A stretch of DNA of 64,000 nt, taken from assembly GCF_012910805.1 (NCBI RefSeq), contig NZ_WTVK01000018.1:1-64000 (forward strand). The letters are read 5' to 3'. Made by a program: the position numbers and the translations under genes. Positions 25,513 to 34,203 of this stretch are shown here, piece by piece. The DNA is from Aromatoleum evansii. GTDB lineage: Bacteria; Pseudomonadota; Gammaproteobacteria; Burkholderiales; Rhodocyclaceae. Every line of letters starts with the position of its first letter. Within the stretch, counting starts at the first letter, position 1. The notes beneath the pieces were generated by a model, which saw nothing but the letters and a program-made list of their open reading frames with translations, had not been told where the DNA came from and did not search any database.

Positions 25513-25572
25513 TATAAATACAGCCCAGCCCGGAAACGGGCGTGAGCGATGCGATAGTGCTGGCAGAACGGA

Positions 25573-25683
25573 ACTCCCTCCCCTTCAAGGGGAGGGCCGG
25601 GGTGGGGATGGGTGGACTCCGAGGCGGCTGAAGGAAACCCATCCCCATCCTGTCCTTCCCCTTGAAGGGGAAGGAACCTCCTA
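25573..25683. repeat. CCCTCCCCTTCAAGGGGAGGG / CCCATCCCCATCC repeat
   Basis: A 111-bp imperfect palindrome. The outer arms read CCCCTTCAAGGGG and CCCCTTGAAGGGG, and the inner arms GGTGGGGATGGG and CCCATCCCCATCC. A larger copy is at 61477-61725 and a fragment at 5799. It fills most of the gap between betI and the ABC permease gene and may stop transcripts from either side. Confidence 0.8.
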
Positions 25684-25711
25684 ATGGCTCCTGCGTCTCC
25701 GACGCAGGACC

Positions 25712-26548
25712 TCAGGCCTTCGTCGGCCGCGCCACGCCGAAGCTCTCGGTCATCCGGTCGACAATGATCGCGAGCAGCACGACCGCCAGTCCCGACTCAA
25801 AGCCGAGACCGATGTCGAGGCGCGAGATGCTGGTCAGCACGTCGTTGCCGAGACCGCCCGCGCCCACCATCGACGCGATGATCACCATCGACAGCGCCAT
25901 CATGATGGTCTGGTTGATGCCGGCCATGATGGAAGGCAGCGCGCCCGGAATCTGCACCTTGAACAGCAATTGCCAGGGTGTGCAGCCGAAGGTCACGCCC
26001 GCCTCGAGCTGCTCGCTGTTGACCTGGCGGATGCCGAGGCTGGTCAGGCGCACCACCGGCGGCATCGCGAAGATCACCGTCGCCAGCACGCCGGGCACCT
26101 TGCCCAGGCCGAACAGCATCGCCGCCGGAATCAGGTACACGAAGGCCGGCATCGTCTGCATGAAGTCCAGGCTGGGCCGCACGAAGTAGGCCGCAAGCCT
26201 GCTCTTCGCCGTCCAGATGCCGAGCGGCACGCCCACCATCAGGCTGATCAGGGTGGCCGAGATCACCAGTGCGAGCGTGGCCATCGTCGCGTTCCAGAAT
26301 CCGGTGCCGATGATCACCACGACCGCGGCTGCGCAGAACAGCGCGAAGCGCCAGCCCACACGCCGGAATGCGAGGGCCGTCAGCACGACGGCCAGCACCC
26401 AGCTCGGGATGAACATGAGGGCCTGCTCGACGAGTTCGGTCAGGCTGCCGACGAAGGTGCCGAGCGCCCCGAAGGTGCCGCTGTCGTTCTCCAGCAGGAA
26501 ATTCACGGCTTGGTCGGCCCACTCGCCGATCGGTAGAAACTCAGACAT
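25712..26548 (-). CDS. proW: Glycine betaine/choline ABC transporter permease (ProW-like), system 1
   Basis: A 278-residue inner-membrane permease with about six to seven hydrophobic segments. It starts MSEFLPIGEWADQAVNFLLE. The coupling-helix region contains ALPSIMAGINQTIMMALSMV, with the EAA-type loop that contacts the ATPase. The segment GIWTAKSRLAAYFVRPSLDF followed by MQTMPAFVYLIP is typical of ProW/OpuAB. Its start overlaps the end of proV by 8 bp, so the two are co-translated. The second system at 53644 is similar but not identical. Confidence 0.93.
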   Translation of the reverse strand: MSEFLPIGEWADQAVNFLLENDSGTFGALGTFVGSLTELVEQALMFIPSWVLAVVLTALAFRRVGWRFALFCAAAVVVIIGTGFWNATMATLALVISATLISLMVGVPLGIWTAKSRLAAYFVRPSLDFMQTMPAFVYLIPAAMLFGLGKVPGVLATVIFAMPPVVRLTSLGIRQVNSEQLEAGVTFGCTPWQLLFKVQIPGALPSIMAGINQTIMMALSMVIIASMVGAGGLGNDVLTSISRLDIGLGFESGLAVVLLAIIVDRMTESFGVARPTKA

Positions 26549-27755
26549 TGGCCGTCTCCTGTGCCATGTTCCGCAGCAGGATCGTCTGGGTCACGGCGCC
26601 GAGGTAGCGCCGCTCGCCGTCGATGATCGGGAGCGGATAGGGATTCCTGACGATGTTGGAAATGAGTTCGGTCATGCGGGTATCGCCCGGAACGGCCGGG
26701 ATGTCGTCGAGCAGCGCCTGTTCGAGCGTGGTCCTGCCCTCGGCCAGGCAACGCAGCATCGAATCGATCGACACCGTGCCCAGCACCCGCCGCTCCTTGT
26801 CGACGACGAAGCCGTAGTTGCGGCGCATCTGCCGCAGCCGCCCGATCGCCGACTCGAAGCCCGCGTTGAGGTCGGCCGGCGCCTCCATCACGAGGACCTC
26901 GTCCGGGAGGGCGACATCCTTCGCGGTGAGGTAGCGCTTGACGTCCACGCCCTTGAAGAATGCGCGCACATAGTCGTCGGCCGGATTGCGCAGGATCTCG
27001 TCGGGCGAGCCGATCTGCACGACGCGCCCGCCTTCCATGATCGCGATGCGGTTGCCGATGCGGAACGCTTCGTCGAGGTCGTGCGAGACGAAGATGATCG
27101 TGCGCTTGTGCTCCTTCTGCAGCGTCAGCAGGAGCTCCTGCATTTCCGTGCGTTTGAGCGGATCGAGCGCCGAGAAGGCCTCGTCCATCAGCATCAGCGA
27201 CGGATCCACCGCCAGCGCGCGCGCGAGGCCCACACGCTGCTGCATGCCGCCGGAGAGTTCCGCCGGGCGCTTCGCGGCGAAGGCCTTGAGGCCGACCTCG
27301 TCGAGCACCTCCAGCGCGCGCCGCTCGCGTTCCTTGCGCCCCACGCCCGCGACCTCGAGCCCGAACGCGGCATTGTCGAGCACGGTCAGGTGCGGCAGCA
27401 GCGCGAAGGACTGGAACACCATCGCCATGTCGCGCCGGCGCAAGGCGACGAGCTGGGCCTTGCTCATGGTCGCGACGTCCTGCCCGTCGACGAGGATCTG
27501 TCCGGCGGTCGGCTCGATGAGACGGTTCAATAGGCGGATCAGCGTGGACTTGCCCGACCCCGACAGGCCCATGATGACGAAGATCTCGCCTTCATTGACC
27601 GCGAAGTTCGCGTCCTGCACGCCGACGACCATACCCGTCTCTTTGAAGATTTCATCCTTGTGCCGGCCCTTGCGCAGCATCTCCATCGCTATGTCGGGGC
27701 TTCGGCCGAAGATCTTGTGCAGGCCCTTGGCAACGATCTTCTGTTTCATCGCCAC
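26541..27755 (-). CDS. proV: Glycine betaine/choline ABC transporter ATPase (ProV-like), system 1
   Basis: A 404-residue ATPase. The Walker A motif is GLSGSGKSTLIRLLN, the signature LSGGMQQRVGLARALAVDPS, Walker B LMLMDEAFSALDP and the switch histidine VSHDLDE. The C-terminal region (from about residue 280) is a CBS-domain pair, which in OpuA senses ionic strength; here it may be degenerate. The N-terminal KIVAKGLHKIFGRSPDIAME is typical. No substrate-binding gene is in this operon; the ChoX-like gene at 29291 is divergent and 1.5 kb away. A 21-bp direct-repeat site lies about 140-170 bp upstream. Confidence 0.95.
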   Translation of the reverse strand: MAMKQKIVAKGLHKIFGRSPDIAMEMLRKGRHKDEIFKETGMVVGVQDANFAVNEGEIFVIMGLSGSGKSTLIRLLNRLIEPTAGQILVDGQDVATMSKAQLVALRRRDMAMVFQSFALLPHLTVLDNAAFGLEVAGVGRKERERRALEVLDEVGLKAFAAKRPAELSGGMQQRVGLARALAVDPSLMLMDEAFSALDPLKRTEMQELLLTLQKEHKRTIIFVSHDLDEAFRIGNRIAIMEGGRVVQIGSPDEILRNPADDYVRAFFKGVDVKRYLTAKDVALPDEVLVMEAPADLNAGFESAIGRLRQMRRNYGFVVDKERRVLGTVSIDSMLRCLAEGRTTLEQALLDDIPAVPGDTRMTELISNIVRNPYPLPIIDGERRYLGAVTQTILLRNMAQETANV

Positions 27756-27896
27756 GTCCTCTTTTCCATTCTCATGATCGTGTCTCCGTTGGGTTATTGC
27801 TTACCGTCGTCGCTGCTTCACCCCGTGCGCTTCATCGCGGCGGGCGGCGCGCGGGCAGGAAAAGTGTAGGGGGATGGGAAATCGGCAAGACCCGGA

Positions 27897-27924
27897 TTGC
27901 GACCACCAGAATCGGGACTGCGTC
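27897..27924 (-). promoter_or_regulatory. Candidate AraC-type direct-repeat site upstream of proV system 1
   Basis: Read toward proV, GACGCAG and GTCGCAA are 21 bp apart, about 140-170 bp before the start. It has the same layout as the sites at 1842, 29045 and 48616. Confidence 0.45.
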
Positions 27925-28013
27925 AGGAGGACCGGAATCGGCACGCGCATGGAGTACCCCCAGCGAGTCGCGGAGGTCCGGGGCAGCCTTGCGCGTCGCC
28001 CCGGACGACGTCC

Positions 28014-28898
28014 TCAGAACGTCCTCGTCACCGAGAACAGGACCGTGCCCTTCAAGGGGTTGGAGACGTGCATCCTGCCCGAGGAGTCGACGGCGCCCGT
28101 CGTGTAGTTCTCGAACAGGTCGTCCTTATCCCAGGCCTTCGTATAGCCCAGCGACACGGTCCAACCGCCATCGAAGCTCTTGTTCACGGCCACCTTGGCG
28201 TCGCGCCAGTTCGCGAAGCTGAAGCCGCGCACGCGCTGATGGCCGTAGTGGAGCAGCAGGCCGTAGCCGGCGCCGAGGTCGAAGTTGGCGTTGATATCGA
28301 GGTAGCCCGAGCCGCGGCTGTGCCGGTCGCCGGTGCGCGCCGTGGTGCCGAGCGTCTCGTCGTTGAAGCCGAAATAGTCCCGCGTGTAGGTGAGCCAGTA
28401 CTTCACCGTGAGGAACTTGTAGCTGATACTGGGAACGATCTCGCCGTAGTCGTAGCGCACGTCGGCGAAGGCCATCTTCGCGCCGGGATAGACGTAATAG
28501 TAGGCGGTGACCCCGTAACCAATGTCCCCCGCCGTTCCGGCATAGCCTGCGTAAAGATCCCACTCGACGGTGCCGTTCTCGATGAAGCGGTTGCTCACGC
28601 TAGACATCCAGGTGCCGGCGAAGAATCCGCTCGGGTGCGCGTAGTCGAAACCGCCCTGCAGCGCGGGTTTGCCCCAAGTCTGCCGCCAGCCGCGCGAGAC
28701 GTACTGGGAGGTCAACGTGACATTCGCGGAGAGGGCGGACGCGGCGGGCTCCTCGGGTGCGACCGACGCGCCGGCCTGCGGCCCCGCTGCGATCTGCACG
28801 GGATCCGGATCCGCCGATTGCGCGAGCACGGGCGGGGCAATGCCCCACAGCGCCGTTGCGCACAGGCCGAGGACGGAGGCGGTGGTGTGGAATTTCAT
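28014..28898 (-). CDS. TorF-family putative outer-membrane porin
   Basis: A 294-residue protein with a signal peptide (MKFHTTASVLGLCATALWGI, cleavage probably after VLAQ). Alternating beta strands follow, such as LSANVTLTSQYVSRGWRQTW and GYGVTAYYYVYPG, and it ends in SVTRTF with a C-terminal phenylalanine, as in outer-membrane beta-barrels. The SQYVSRGWRQTWGKPALQGG opening is the TIGR02001 (TorF-like) signature. No substrate is known for the group; location between the two halves of a betaine/choline uptake system suggests a small quaternary amine. Perfect 21-bp direct repeats lie about 150 bp upstream. Confidence 0.85.
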   Translation of the reverse strand: MKFHTTASVLGLCATALWGIAPPVLAQSADPDPVQIAAGPQAGASVAPEEPAASALSANVTLTSQYVSRGWRQTWGKPALQGGFDYAHPSGFFAGTWMSSVSNRFIENGTVEWDLYAGYAGTAGDIGYGVTAYYYVYPGAKMAFADVRYDYGEIVPSISYKFLTVKYWLTYTRDYFGFNDETLGTTARTGDRHSRGSGYLDINANFDLGAGYGLLLHYGHQRVRGFSFANWRDAKVAVNKSFDGGWTVSLGYTKAWDKDDLFENYTTGAVDSSGRMHVSNPLKGTVLFSVTRTF

Positions 28899-29044
28899 TA
28901 TTTTTGCTCCTGGCACAGAACATGGAAGGACTTCTTTCGCACCCCCGCTCGCCGTCCAGGTCCGGTCGCAGCCTGTTCGCTCGAGGTCATCCTCCGGGGA
29001 GGCGAGCCGATTATTCGTCGCCAGGAACGGTCGCGCAGACGAGA

Positions 29045-29072
29045 TTGCGACCAGGAAACCCACGTTTGCGAC
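29045..29072 (-). promoter_or_regulatory. Perfect direct repeat GTCGCAA-N14-GTCGCAA upstream of the TorF-like gene
   Basis: Two perfect heptamers 21 bp apart, about 150 bp before the TorF-like gene and about 220 bp before the divergent ChoX-like gene. It is one of the two clearest sites in the window (the other is 48616-48643). The 392-bp divergent gap 28899-29290 holds this site and no gene. Confidence 0.6.
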
Positions 29073-29290
29073 CGGAACAGGGGATCTCCTGCAACACGCC
29101 CGCCACGGGGCGCCGTCACGACAGATCGGGTCGCGCAGAGGGAATCCGAAGGCGAAGCGGCTGGCTATCCTCGGCAGCACCTGTCGGTCCGGAACCGGCA
29201 GCCATAGCGAGCGGCACCCGGGCTGGCGCACACGTGCGCTGCCGGGCGTGTCGCCAGGATTGAATTCCACCGCACCGAAAAGGATCCGTC

Positions 29291-30241
29291 ATGAAGAAAA
29301 TGGTCAACGTCGCCGCTGCCGCCAGCCTGGCTTTCACGGTGTTCGCCACCAACGCCGCCGCCAGCGTCGAGCCGGCCAGCTGCCGCGACGTCCGCTTTGC
29401 CGACGTGGGCTGGACCGACATCACCGCGACGACCGCGCTCGCCTCCACCCTGCTCGAAGGCCTCGGCTACCGGCCCAAGACCACGATCGCCTCGGTGCCG
29501 ATCACTTTCGCCGGCATCAAGAAGAAGCAGATCGACGTCTTTCTCGGCTACTGGTCGCCGTCGATGACCCCGATGATCGAGCCCTTCGTGAAGACGGGCG
29601 ACGTGAAGGTCCTCGATACGCCCAACCTCACCGGTGCGAAGTACACGCTGGCGGTGCCGAAATACGTCGCCGACGCGGGACTGAAGAGCTTTGCCGACAT
29701 CGCCCGCTTCGCCGACAAGCTCGACCGCAAGATCTACGGCATCGAACCGGGCAACGACGGCAACGCGCTGATCGAGAAGATGCTCAAGGAAAACGCTTTC
29801 GGACTGAAGGGCTTCGAGATGGTCGAGTCGAGCGAGGCCGGGATGCTGCTGTCGGTGGATCGGGCGATCCGGCAGAAGAAGTGGATCGTGTTTCTCGGCT
29901 GGGAACCCCACCCGATGAACGTCAAGTTCGACGTGACCTACCTGGAGGGAGGCGACGAGGTTTTCGGGCCGAACTTCGGTGAAGCCAAGGTCTACACCGT
30001 CGTGCCGCCCGACTACATCAACCGCTGCCCCAACGTCGGCCGCCTAGTAAGCAACCTCACCTTCAATACCGACATCGAGAACCGGCTGATGATGCCGATC
30101 GTGGAGAAGAAGAATCCCTCGGCCGTGATCAAGACCTGGCTCAAGGAAAACCCGGCCCAGCTCGACAGCTGGCTCGCCGGCGTCAAGGCCGCGGACGGTA
30201 GCGACGGCCTCGCCTCGGTGAAGGCCTACCTGCAACGCTGA
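29291..30241 (+). CDS. Choline/glycine betaine-binding periplasmic protein (ChoX-like)
   Basis: A 316-residue substrate-binding protein with a signal peptide (MKKMVNVAAAASLAFTVFAT, cleavage after NAAA). Tryptophans suited to an aromatic cage are in place: VGWTDITATTALA, FLGYWSPSMTPM and VFLGWEPHPMN. Together with the CRDVRFADVGW start, this matches ChoX-type choline binders better than ProX. It is transcribed divergently from the TorF/ProVW cluster and followed by a strong terminator. It probably delivers ligand to the system-1 permease encoded at 25712. Confidence 0.9.
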   Translation: MKKMVNVAAAASLAFTVFATNAAASVEPASCRDVRFADVGWTDITATTALASTLLEGLGYRPKTTIASVPITFAGIKKKQIDVFLGYWSPSMTPMIEPFVKTGDVKVLDTPNLTGAKYTLAVPKYVADAGLKSFADIARFADKLDRKIYGIEPGNDGNALIEKMLKENAFGLKGFEMVESSEAGMLLSVDRAIRQKKWIVFLGWEPHPMNVKFDVTYLEGGDEVFGPNFGEAKVYTVVPPDYINRCPNVGRLVSNLTFNTDIENRLMMPIVEKKNPSAVIKTWLKENPAQLDSWLAGVKAADGSDGLASVKAYLQR

Positions 30242-30302
30242 GGATCGGGGGAGGCGGAGTCCCGGCCTCCACCGTCCCGATCGTCTCCCTGCTTCCTCCC
30301 TC

Positions 30303-30337
30303 GGCGCGCGCCCTTCCGAGTCGCGCGCCATTTTTTT
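30303..30337 (+). terminator. Rho-independent terminator after the ChoX-like gene
   Basis: GGCGCGCG and CGCGCGCC form a GC stem around an 11-base loop, followed directly by ATTTTTTT. It separates the binding-protein gene from the SMR gene. A second stem (GGAGGC with GCCTCC, nested in GATCGGG with CCCGATC) lies just ahead, near 30242-30280. Confidence 0.9.
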
Positions 30338-30358
30338 GCACACAGCACGGAGCTCCGC

Positions 30359-30688
30359 ATGGAGTGGCTCTACCTGTCGATCTCGATCCTCGCCGAGGTG
30401 GCCGCCACCACCGCCCTGAAGGCTTCCAACAGCTTTACGCGCCTGCTGCCTTCGCTCGTCGTGGTGACCGGCTACGGCATCTCCTTCTATTTCCTGTCGC
30501 TCGCCATTCAGCGCATCCCGCTGGGCGTCGCGTATGCGATCTGGTCCGCGGTGGGCGTCGTCCTGATTTCCGCCGCAGGCGCCCTGCTCTTCGCCCAGCG
30601 CCTCAGCGCTCCGGTCGTCGCCGGCATGACGCTCATCGTCGCCGGCGTGGTCGTCATCAACGTCTTCTCGCGCGACGGCATCCACTGA
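30359..30688 (+). CDS. Small multidrug resistance (SMR) family transporter
   Basis: A 109-residue four-helix inner-membrane protein starting MEWLYLSISILAEVAATTAL. It carries the membrane glutamate (Glu13) that all EmrE-type exporters need for proton-coupled export of quaternary cations. GISFYFLSLAIQRIPLGVAY and AIWSAVGVVLI match the signature region. EmrE has been linked to export of betaine and choline, so in this island the protein may release excess quaternary amines. That role is inferred. It is convergent with the SulP gene (10-bp gap). Confidence 0.93.
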   Translation: MEWLYLSISILAEVAATTALKASNSFTRLLPSLVVVTGYGISFYFLSLAIQRIPLGVAYAIWSAVGVVLISAAGALLFAQRLSAPVVAGMTLIVAGVVVINVFSRDGIH

Positions 30689-30698
30689 CGAGCACAGC

Positions 30699-32402
30699 CT
30701 ATGGGCTGCTCGTCGCTTGCGGCACGAGTGCCATGATCGCCTCGCGGTCGGTTGCGAGCAGCGCGGCCTCACCCAATTCGGCGCTCAGGCCGGCACGGTC
30801 GAGCACCGCACGGAACTGCCGCTTCACCGCCGACAGCCTCAGCACCACGTCGGCCCGGGCGAGCTCGCGGTGCATCCGGCGCAACATGTCGACTCCGGTG
30901 GCGTCGAGATCGTTGGCAGCCGACACGCACAGCAGCACGGTGCGCACACCGGCGGCAGTGCCGACGCGCTCGAGCACGAAGCGCTCGAGGAGCGGCGCGG
31001 TGACGTAACTCAGCGAGGCGTCGATGCGTACGGCGAGGACGTCCGGCGCCAGCGGTGGCAAGCCATGTGCGAAACGGTCACGCAAGGTGCCGTCGGCGTG
31101 GAGTCCCAACTCGACGATGCGCGGATGCGCGCGACGGTACAGGAAGCACAGCATCGCGGTGACGAAGCCGGCGAGCACGCCCCAATGCAGCTGAGGCATG
31201 CTGGCGAGCGTGGCGGCGAAGCTCACCACGGCGACCAGGCCGTCGTCGCGCGAAATGCGCCACAGTCGCGCGAAGACGCCGAAATCGATGAGCCCCAGGA
31301 CGGGCGCGACGATCACCGCCGCGAGCAGGGCGCGCGGCAGATCGTGGAGGGCGTCGGTGAGGAAGAGCAGGAACACCACGACGCCGGCGACCGCGAAGAG
31401 CGTCGACCAGCCGCTGACGGCACCCGCGAACACATTCAGGGCCGAGCGCGAGAACGAGCCGCTGACCGGGAAGGCACCGCTTGCCCCGCTCACGATCTTG
31501 GCCAGGCCCTGGCCGACGAGTTCCTGATTCTCGTCCCAGCGCCGCGCGCTGCGCTGACTGAGCGCACGGCAACTCGACATCGCTTCGGTAAAGCTCACCA
31601 GGGCGACGATCAGCGCTCCCGGAAGCAGCGCCCGATGCTGCTCCAGACCGAGCGATGGCGGCAGAGCGAGTTGCGGCAGTCCCGCGGGAACGGACCCCAC
31701 CACGGCCCCCCCGCTTCCCGCAAAGCCCAAGGCCGCGCTGATCGCGGTGCCACCCACGCACACCAGGAGAACGCCGGGAAGTCGCGGCGCGAATCGACGC
31801 AGGAGCAGCAGCAGCGCAAGCGCGCCGAAACCGAAGCCCGCGGTCGTCGCGAGCAGGCCCGGGTCGGCGTGCCACGTCGTAGCCAGGCGCCGCGGCCAGT
31901 CGGCATCGACCGCGCCCGCCACGCCGAAGAGCGCCGGCAACTGGGACAGGATGATCGAGAGCGCCGCGGCATTGATGAAGCCGGCGATCAGGGGATTCGA
32001 CACGAAGTTCGCGATCAGACCCAGGCGCAGCGCGCCCAGCAGGAACTGGATCGCGCCAGAATACAGCGCGAGCCAGATCGCCAATGCCACCCAATCGGCG
32101 CTGCCGGGCGTCGCAAGGGGCTGCAGGATCGCGAAGCTCAGGATGCTCGTCAGCGCAACGGGCCCCACGGCGAGGAGCGGCGAAGCGCCCCACAGGACGC
32201 CCACGACGGCGGGCAGCAGCGCCGCGTAGAGGCCCGTCACCGGCGGCATCCCCGCCAGGGTGGCGTAGGCGAGTGACTGCGGGATCAGCACGAGGGCCAC
32301 GGCGAGCCCGGCCCAGGCGTCGCGGCGCAGGGTCTGCGCGCTGGGCCGCGGCCAGCGCAGGAAGGGCAGCAGCCGCAGGAGTCGCGCCCTCGCCGGACTC
32401 AT
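30699..32402 (-). CDS. SulP-family anion transporter with STAS domain
   Basis: A 567-residue inner-membrane transporter with 10 to 12 hydrophobic helices and a C-terminal STAS domain (about residues 450-550). The N-terminal SulP signature reads AVALVLIPQSLAYATLAGMP followed by PVTGLYAALLPAV, and GASGAFPVSGSFSRSALNVF lies mid-protein. I chose the ATG at 32402 because it overlaps the stop of the preceding broken gene (ATGA); a GTG nine bases earlier is also possible. Substrate could be sulfate, bicarbonate or another anion. Choline-O-sulfate breakdown would release sulfate, but no sulfatase gene is present here. Confidence 0.92.
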   Translation of the reverse strand: MSPARARLLRLLPFLRWPRPSAQTLRRDAWAGLAVALVLIPQSLAYATLAGMPPVTGLYAALLPAVVGVLWGASPLLAVGPVALTSILSFAILQPLATPGSADWVALAIWLALYSGAIQFLLGALRLGLIANFVSNPLIAGFINAAALSIILSQLPALFGVAGAVDADWPRRLATTWHADPGLLATTAGFGFGALALLLLLRRFAPRLPGVLLVCVGGTAISAALGFAGSGGAVVGSVPAGLPQLALPPSLGLEQHRALLPGALIVALVSFTEAMSSCRALSQRSARRWDENQELVGQGLAKIVSGASGAFPVSGSFSRSALNVFAGAVSGWSTLFAVAGVVVFLLFLTDALHDLPRALLAAVIVAPVLGLIDFGVFARLWRISRDDGLVAVVSFAATLASMPQLHWGVLAGFVTAMLCFLYRRAHPRIVELGLHADGTLRDRFAHGLPPLAPDVLAVRIDASLSYVTAPLLERFVLERVGTAAGVRTVLLCVSAANDLDATGVDMLRRMHRELARADVVLRLSAVKRQFRAVLDRAGLSAELGEAALLATDREAIMALVPQATSSP

Positions 32403-32815
32403 TTCAGCCACAGGACCATCGCCTTGCCGCCGGCGGCGGCGTTGCCCGGCAACGTGAGCGGCCGATCGATGGCGTGCATGCTTTCCTTGGCGACACCGAT
32501 GGCGTGTTGCCGGGCCGAGTCGACCATCGCGAGGACCTCTTCAGACAGGAGATTACCGAGACGATAGCGCGGATTGATGTAATGGTCGCACGCATAGACG
32601 CCGCAATTGTGCTCGACGAGCAGCGCATGCCCGAGCGCTTCGGCATCGTGCACACCGACCCTTCCACGCCGAGCCCGACGTGCGTGAGCCATTCTAAGTT
32701 CATCTCGACCATGTCGCCCACGTCGTGGGGCACCCACTCGTCGAACGCCGCGACCCACCGTCTCCCAGGCTCGCCGGATCGGCCGACCACGCCGCCAGCA
32801 CGCCACCATGGTCAC
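32399..32815 (-). pseudogene. Frameshifted gene of unknown family ahead of sulP
   Basis: Three pieces that look like one protein lie in different frames: VLAAWSADPASLG, then WVAAFDEWVPHDVGDMVEMN with LEWLTHVGLGVEG, then HALLVEHNCGVYACDHYINP with RYRLGNLLSEEVLAMVDSAR and a normal C-terminus GGKAMVLWLK. At least two frameshifts separate them, near 32770 and near 32660-32690. I do not recognise the family. The final frame overlaps the SulP start by four bases, so the two genes once formed an operon. It occupies most of the 561-bp gap 32403-32963. Confidence 0.6.
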
Positions 32816-32824
32816 CGCTCTTTT

Positions 32825-32840
32825 TTGATTGCACGTTCAA
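32825..32840 (+). promoter_or_regulatory. Probable BetI operator upstream of an AraC-type regulator
   Basis: TTGATTGCACGTTCAA lies within a larger palindrome (CTTTTTTGATTG and CAATTAAAAAAG). It is nearly identical to the site before betI. It is 124 bp ahead of the regulator gene at 32964 and 10 bp upstream of the broken gene on the other strand, so choline could control either. Confidence 0.6.
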
Positions 32841-32963
32841 TTAAAAAAGCGGAAGATGTGCCGAACCGTTCGTCGCTGCACTCGCGACAGACGGTGATCA
32901 AGCAGCAGGAGCCGGACACAAGCATTCCGGCCAACGACAAGAGCACCGGAAGGAGACCACACC

Positions 32964-34013
32964 ATGGCAGCAGCAACGGCAGCGCCGACCTATCGCTTCG
33001 CATTCATCACACTCGACAACTATTCGATGATCGCCCTCTCGAGCGCGATCGAGCCGCTCCGCATGGCCAACTACCTGAGCGGGCGCGAGGTGTACCAGTG
33101 GTCCATCGTCACGCTCGACGGCCAGCCGGCCACCGCAAGCAATGGCGCGTACATGCTGCCGACGGTGTCGCTCGATGACATCGGGCCGGTGAACATCGCC
33201 TTCGTGTGCGGGGGCATCAAGGTCAAGGAAGCGATCACGCCTGCGCTGCTGGCCGCGCTGCGCCGCCTGGCGCAGCGGCACGTGCCGATCGGCGCACTGT
33301 GCACCGGGAGTTACGCGCTCGCGATGGCCGGCGTGCTCGAAAAGCACCCGGTGGCGATCCACTGGGAGAACATGGCCGGTCTGCTCGAAGAGTTCCCCGG
33401 CATCCACGTCACCGAGAAACTCTTCTCGATCGGCGACGACCGCTACACCTGCTCGGGCGGCATCGCGCCGCTGGACCTGATGCTTCACCTGATCAAGGAC
33501 CAGCTCGGACCCGAGATCGCGTTGGCGATTTCGGAGCAGTTCATCGTCGAGCGCGTCCGCGACGACAACGACCGTCAGCGCATCCCGCTGCAGAACCAGG
33601 TCGGCATCTGCCAGGAGAACCTGCTCAAGGTCGCCGCGCTGATGGAGGCCAACATCGAGGAGCCGCTCTCGCTCGACGAGTTGTCCGACGAGATCGGCGT
33701 CTCGCGGCGGCAGATCGAGCGCCTGTTCAAGCGCTACCTCAACTGCGTGCCGACCAAGTACTACCTGGACCTGCGCCTGCACCGCGCGCGCACGCTGCTG
33801 CTGCAGACTTCGATGTCCATCCTCGAAATCGCCATCGCCTGCGGCTTCCGCACGCCGCCGCATTTCGCGAAGTGTTATCGCGATCTCTTCGGCTACCCGC
33901 CGAGCGGCGAGCGCGGGCAGAAGTGCAGGAAGCCGCCGTTCACGCCGGTGCCGCTGCTGGCAACGCCGCGCGCTCAGGCCAGGCCGAGCGTGGACTACTA
34001 TGGAAATGCATGA
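32964..34013 (+). CDS. GlxA-type AraC-family transcriptional regulator 1
   Basis: A 349-residue regulator. The N-terminal DJ-1/PfpI-like domain (about residues 10-200) keeps the pseudo-nucleophile region IGALCTGSYALAMAGVLEKH and HWENMAGLLEEFPGIHV. The C-terminal AraC domain (about 215-320) has the double HTH: LSLDELSDEIGVSRRQIERL and SILEIAIACGFRTPPHFAKC. This is the same class as GbdR, which senses betaine and dimethylglycine. It is preceded by a probable BetI operator and by AGGAGACC. The TRAP operon 190 bp downstream may be its target. Two paralogues are at 42320 and 49065. Confidence 0.92.
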   Translation: MAAATAAPTYRFAFITLDNYSMIALSSAIEPLRMANYLSGREVYQWSIVTLDGQPATASNGAYMLPTVSLDDIGPVNIAFVCGGIKVKEAITPALLAALRRLAQRHVPIGALCTGSYALAMAGVLEKHPVAIHWENMAGLLEEFPGIHVTEKLFSIGDDRYTCSGGIAPLDLMLHLIKDQLGPEIALAISEQFIVERVRDDNDRQRIPLQNQVGICQENLLKVAALMEANIEEPLSLDELSDEIGVSRRQIERLFKRYLNCVPTKYYLDLRLHRARTLLLQTSMSILEIAIACGFRTPPHFAKCYRDLFGYPPSGERGQKCRKPPFTPVPLLATPRAQARPSVDYYGNA

Positions 34014-34203
34014 GCGCATTCCGGTGCGCCGGCAACCCTCCTTTCACTAATTCCGTGCATGAAGCCATAAGGTTTACCTTATCCCAAACTCCTGAAAGAC
34101 CTCGCTTGCCGCGTCGGATCAGCGAAACGTAATCTCCGCCCACAGCATCACTAAAGAAGAGCGGCTACCGCCCTCTCGATACGATCCATCCAGGAGGAGA
34201 CTC

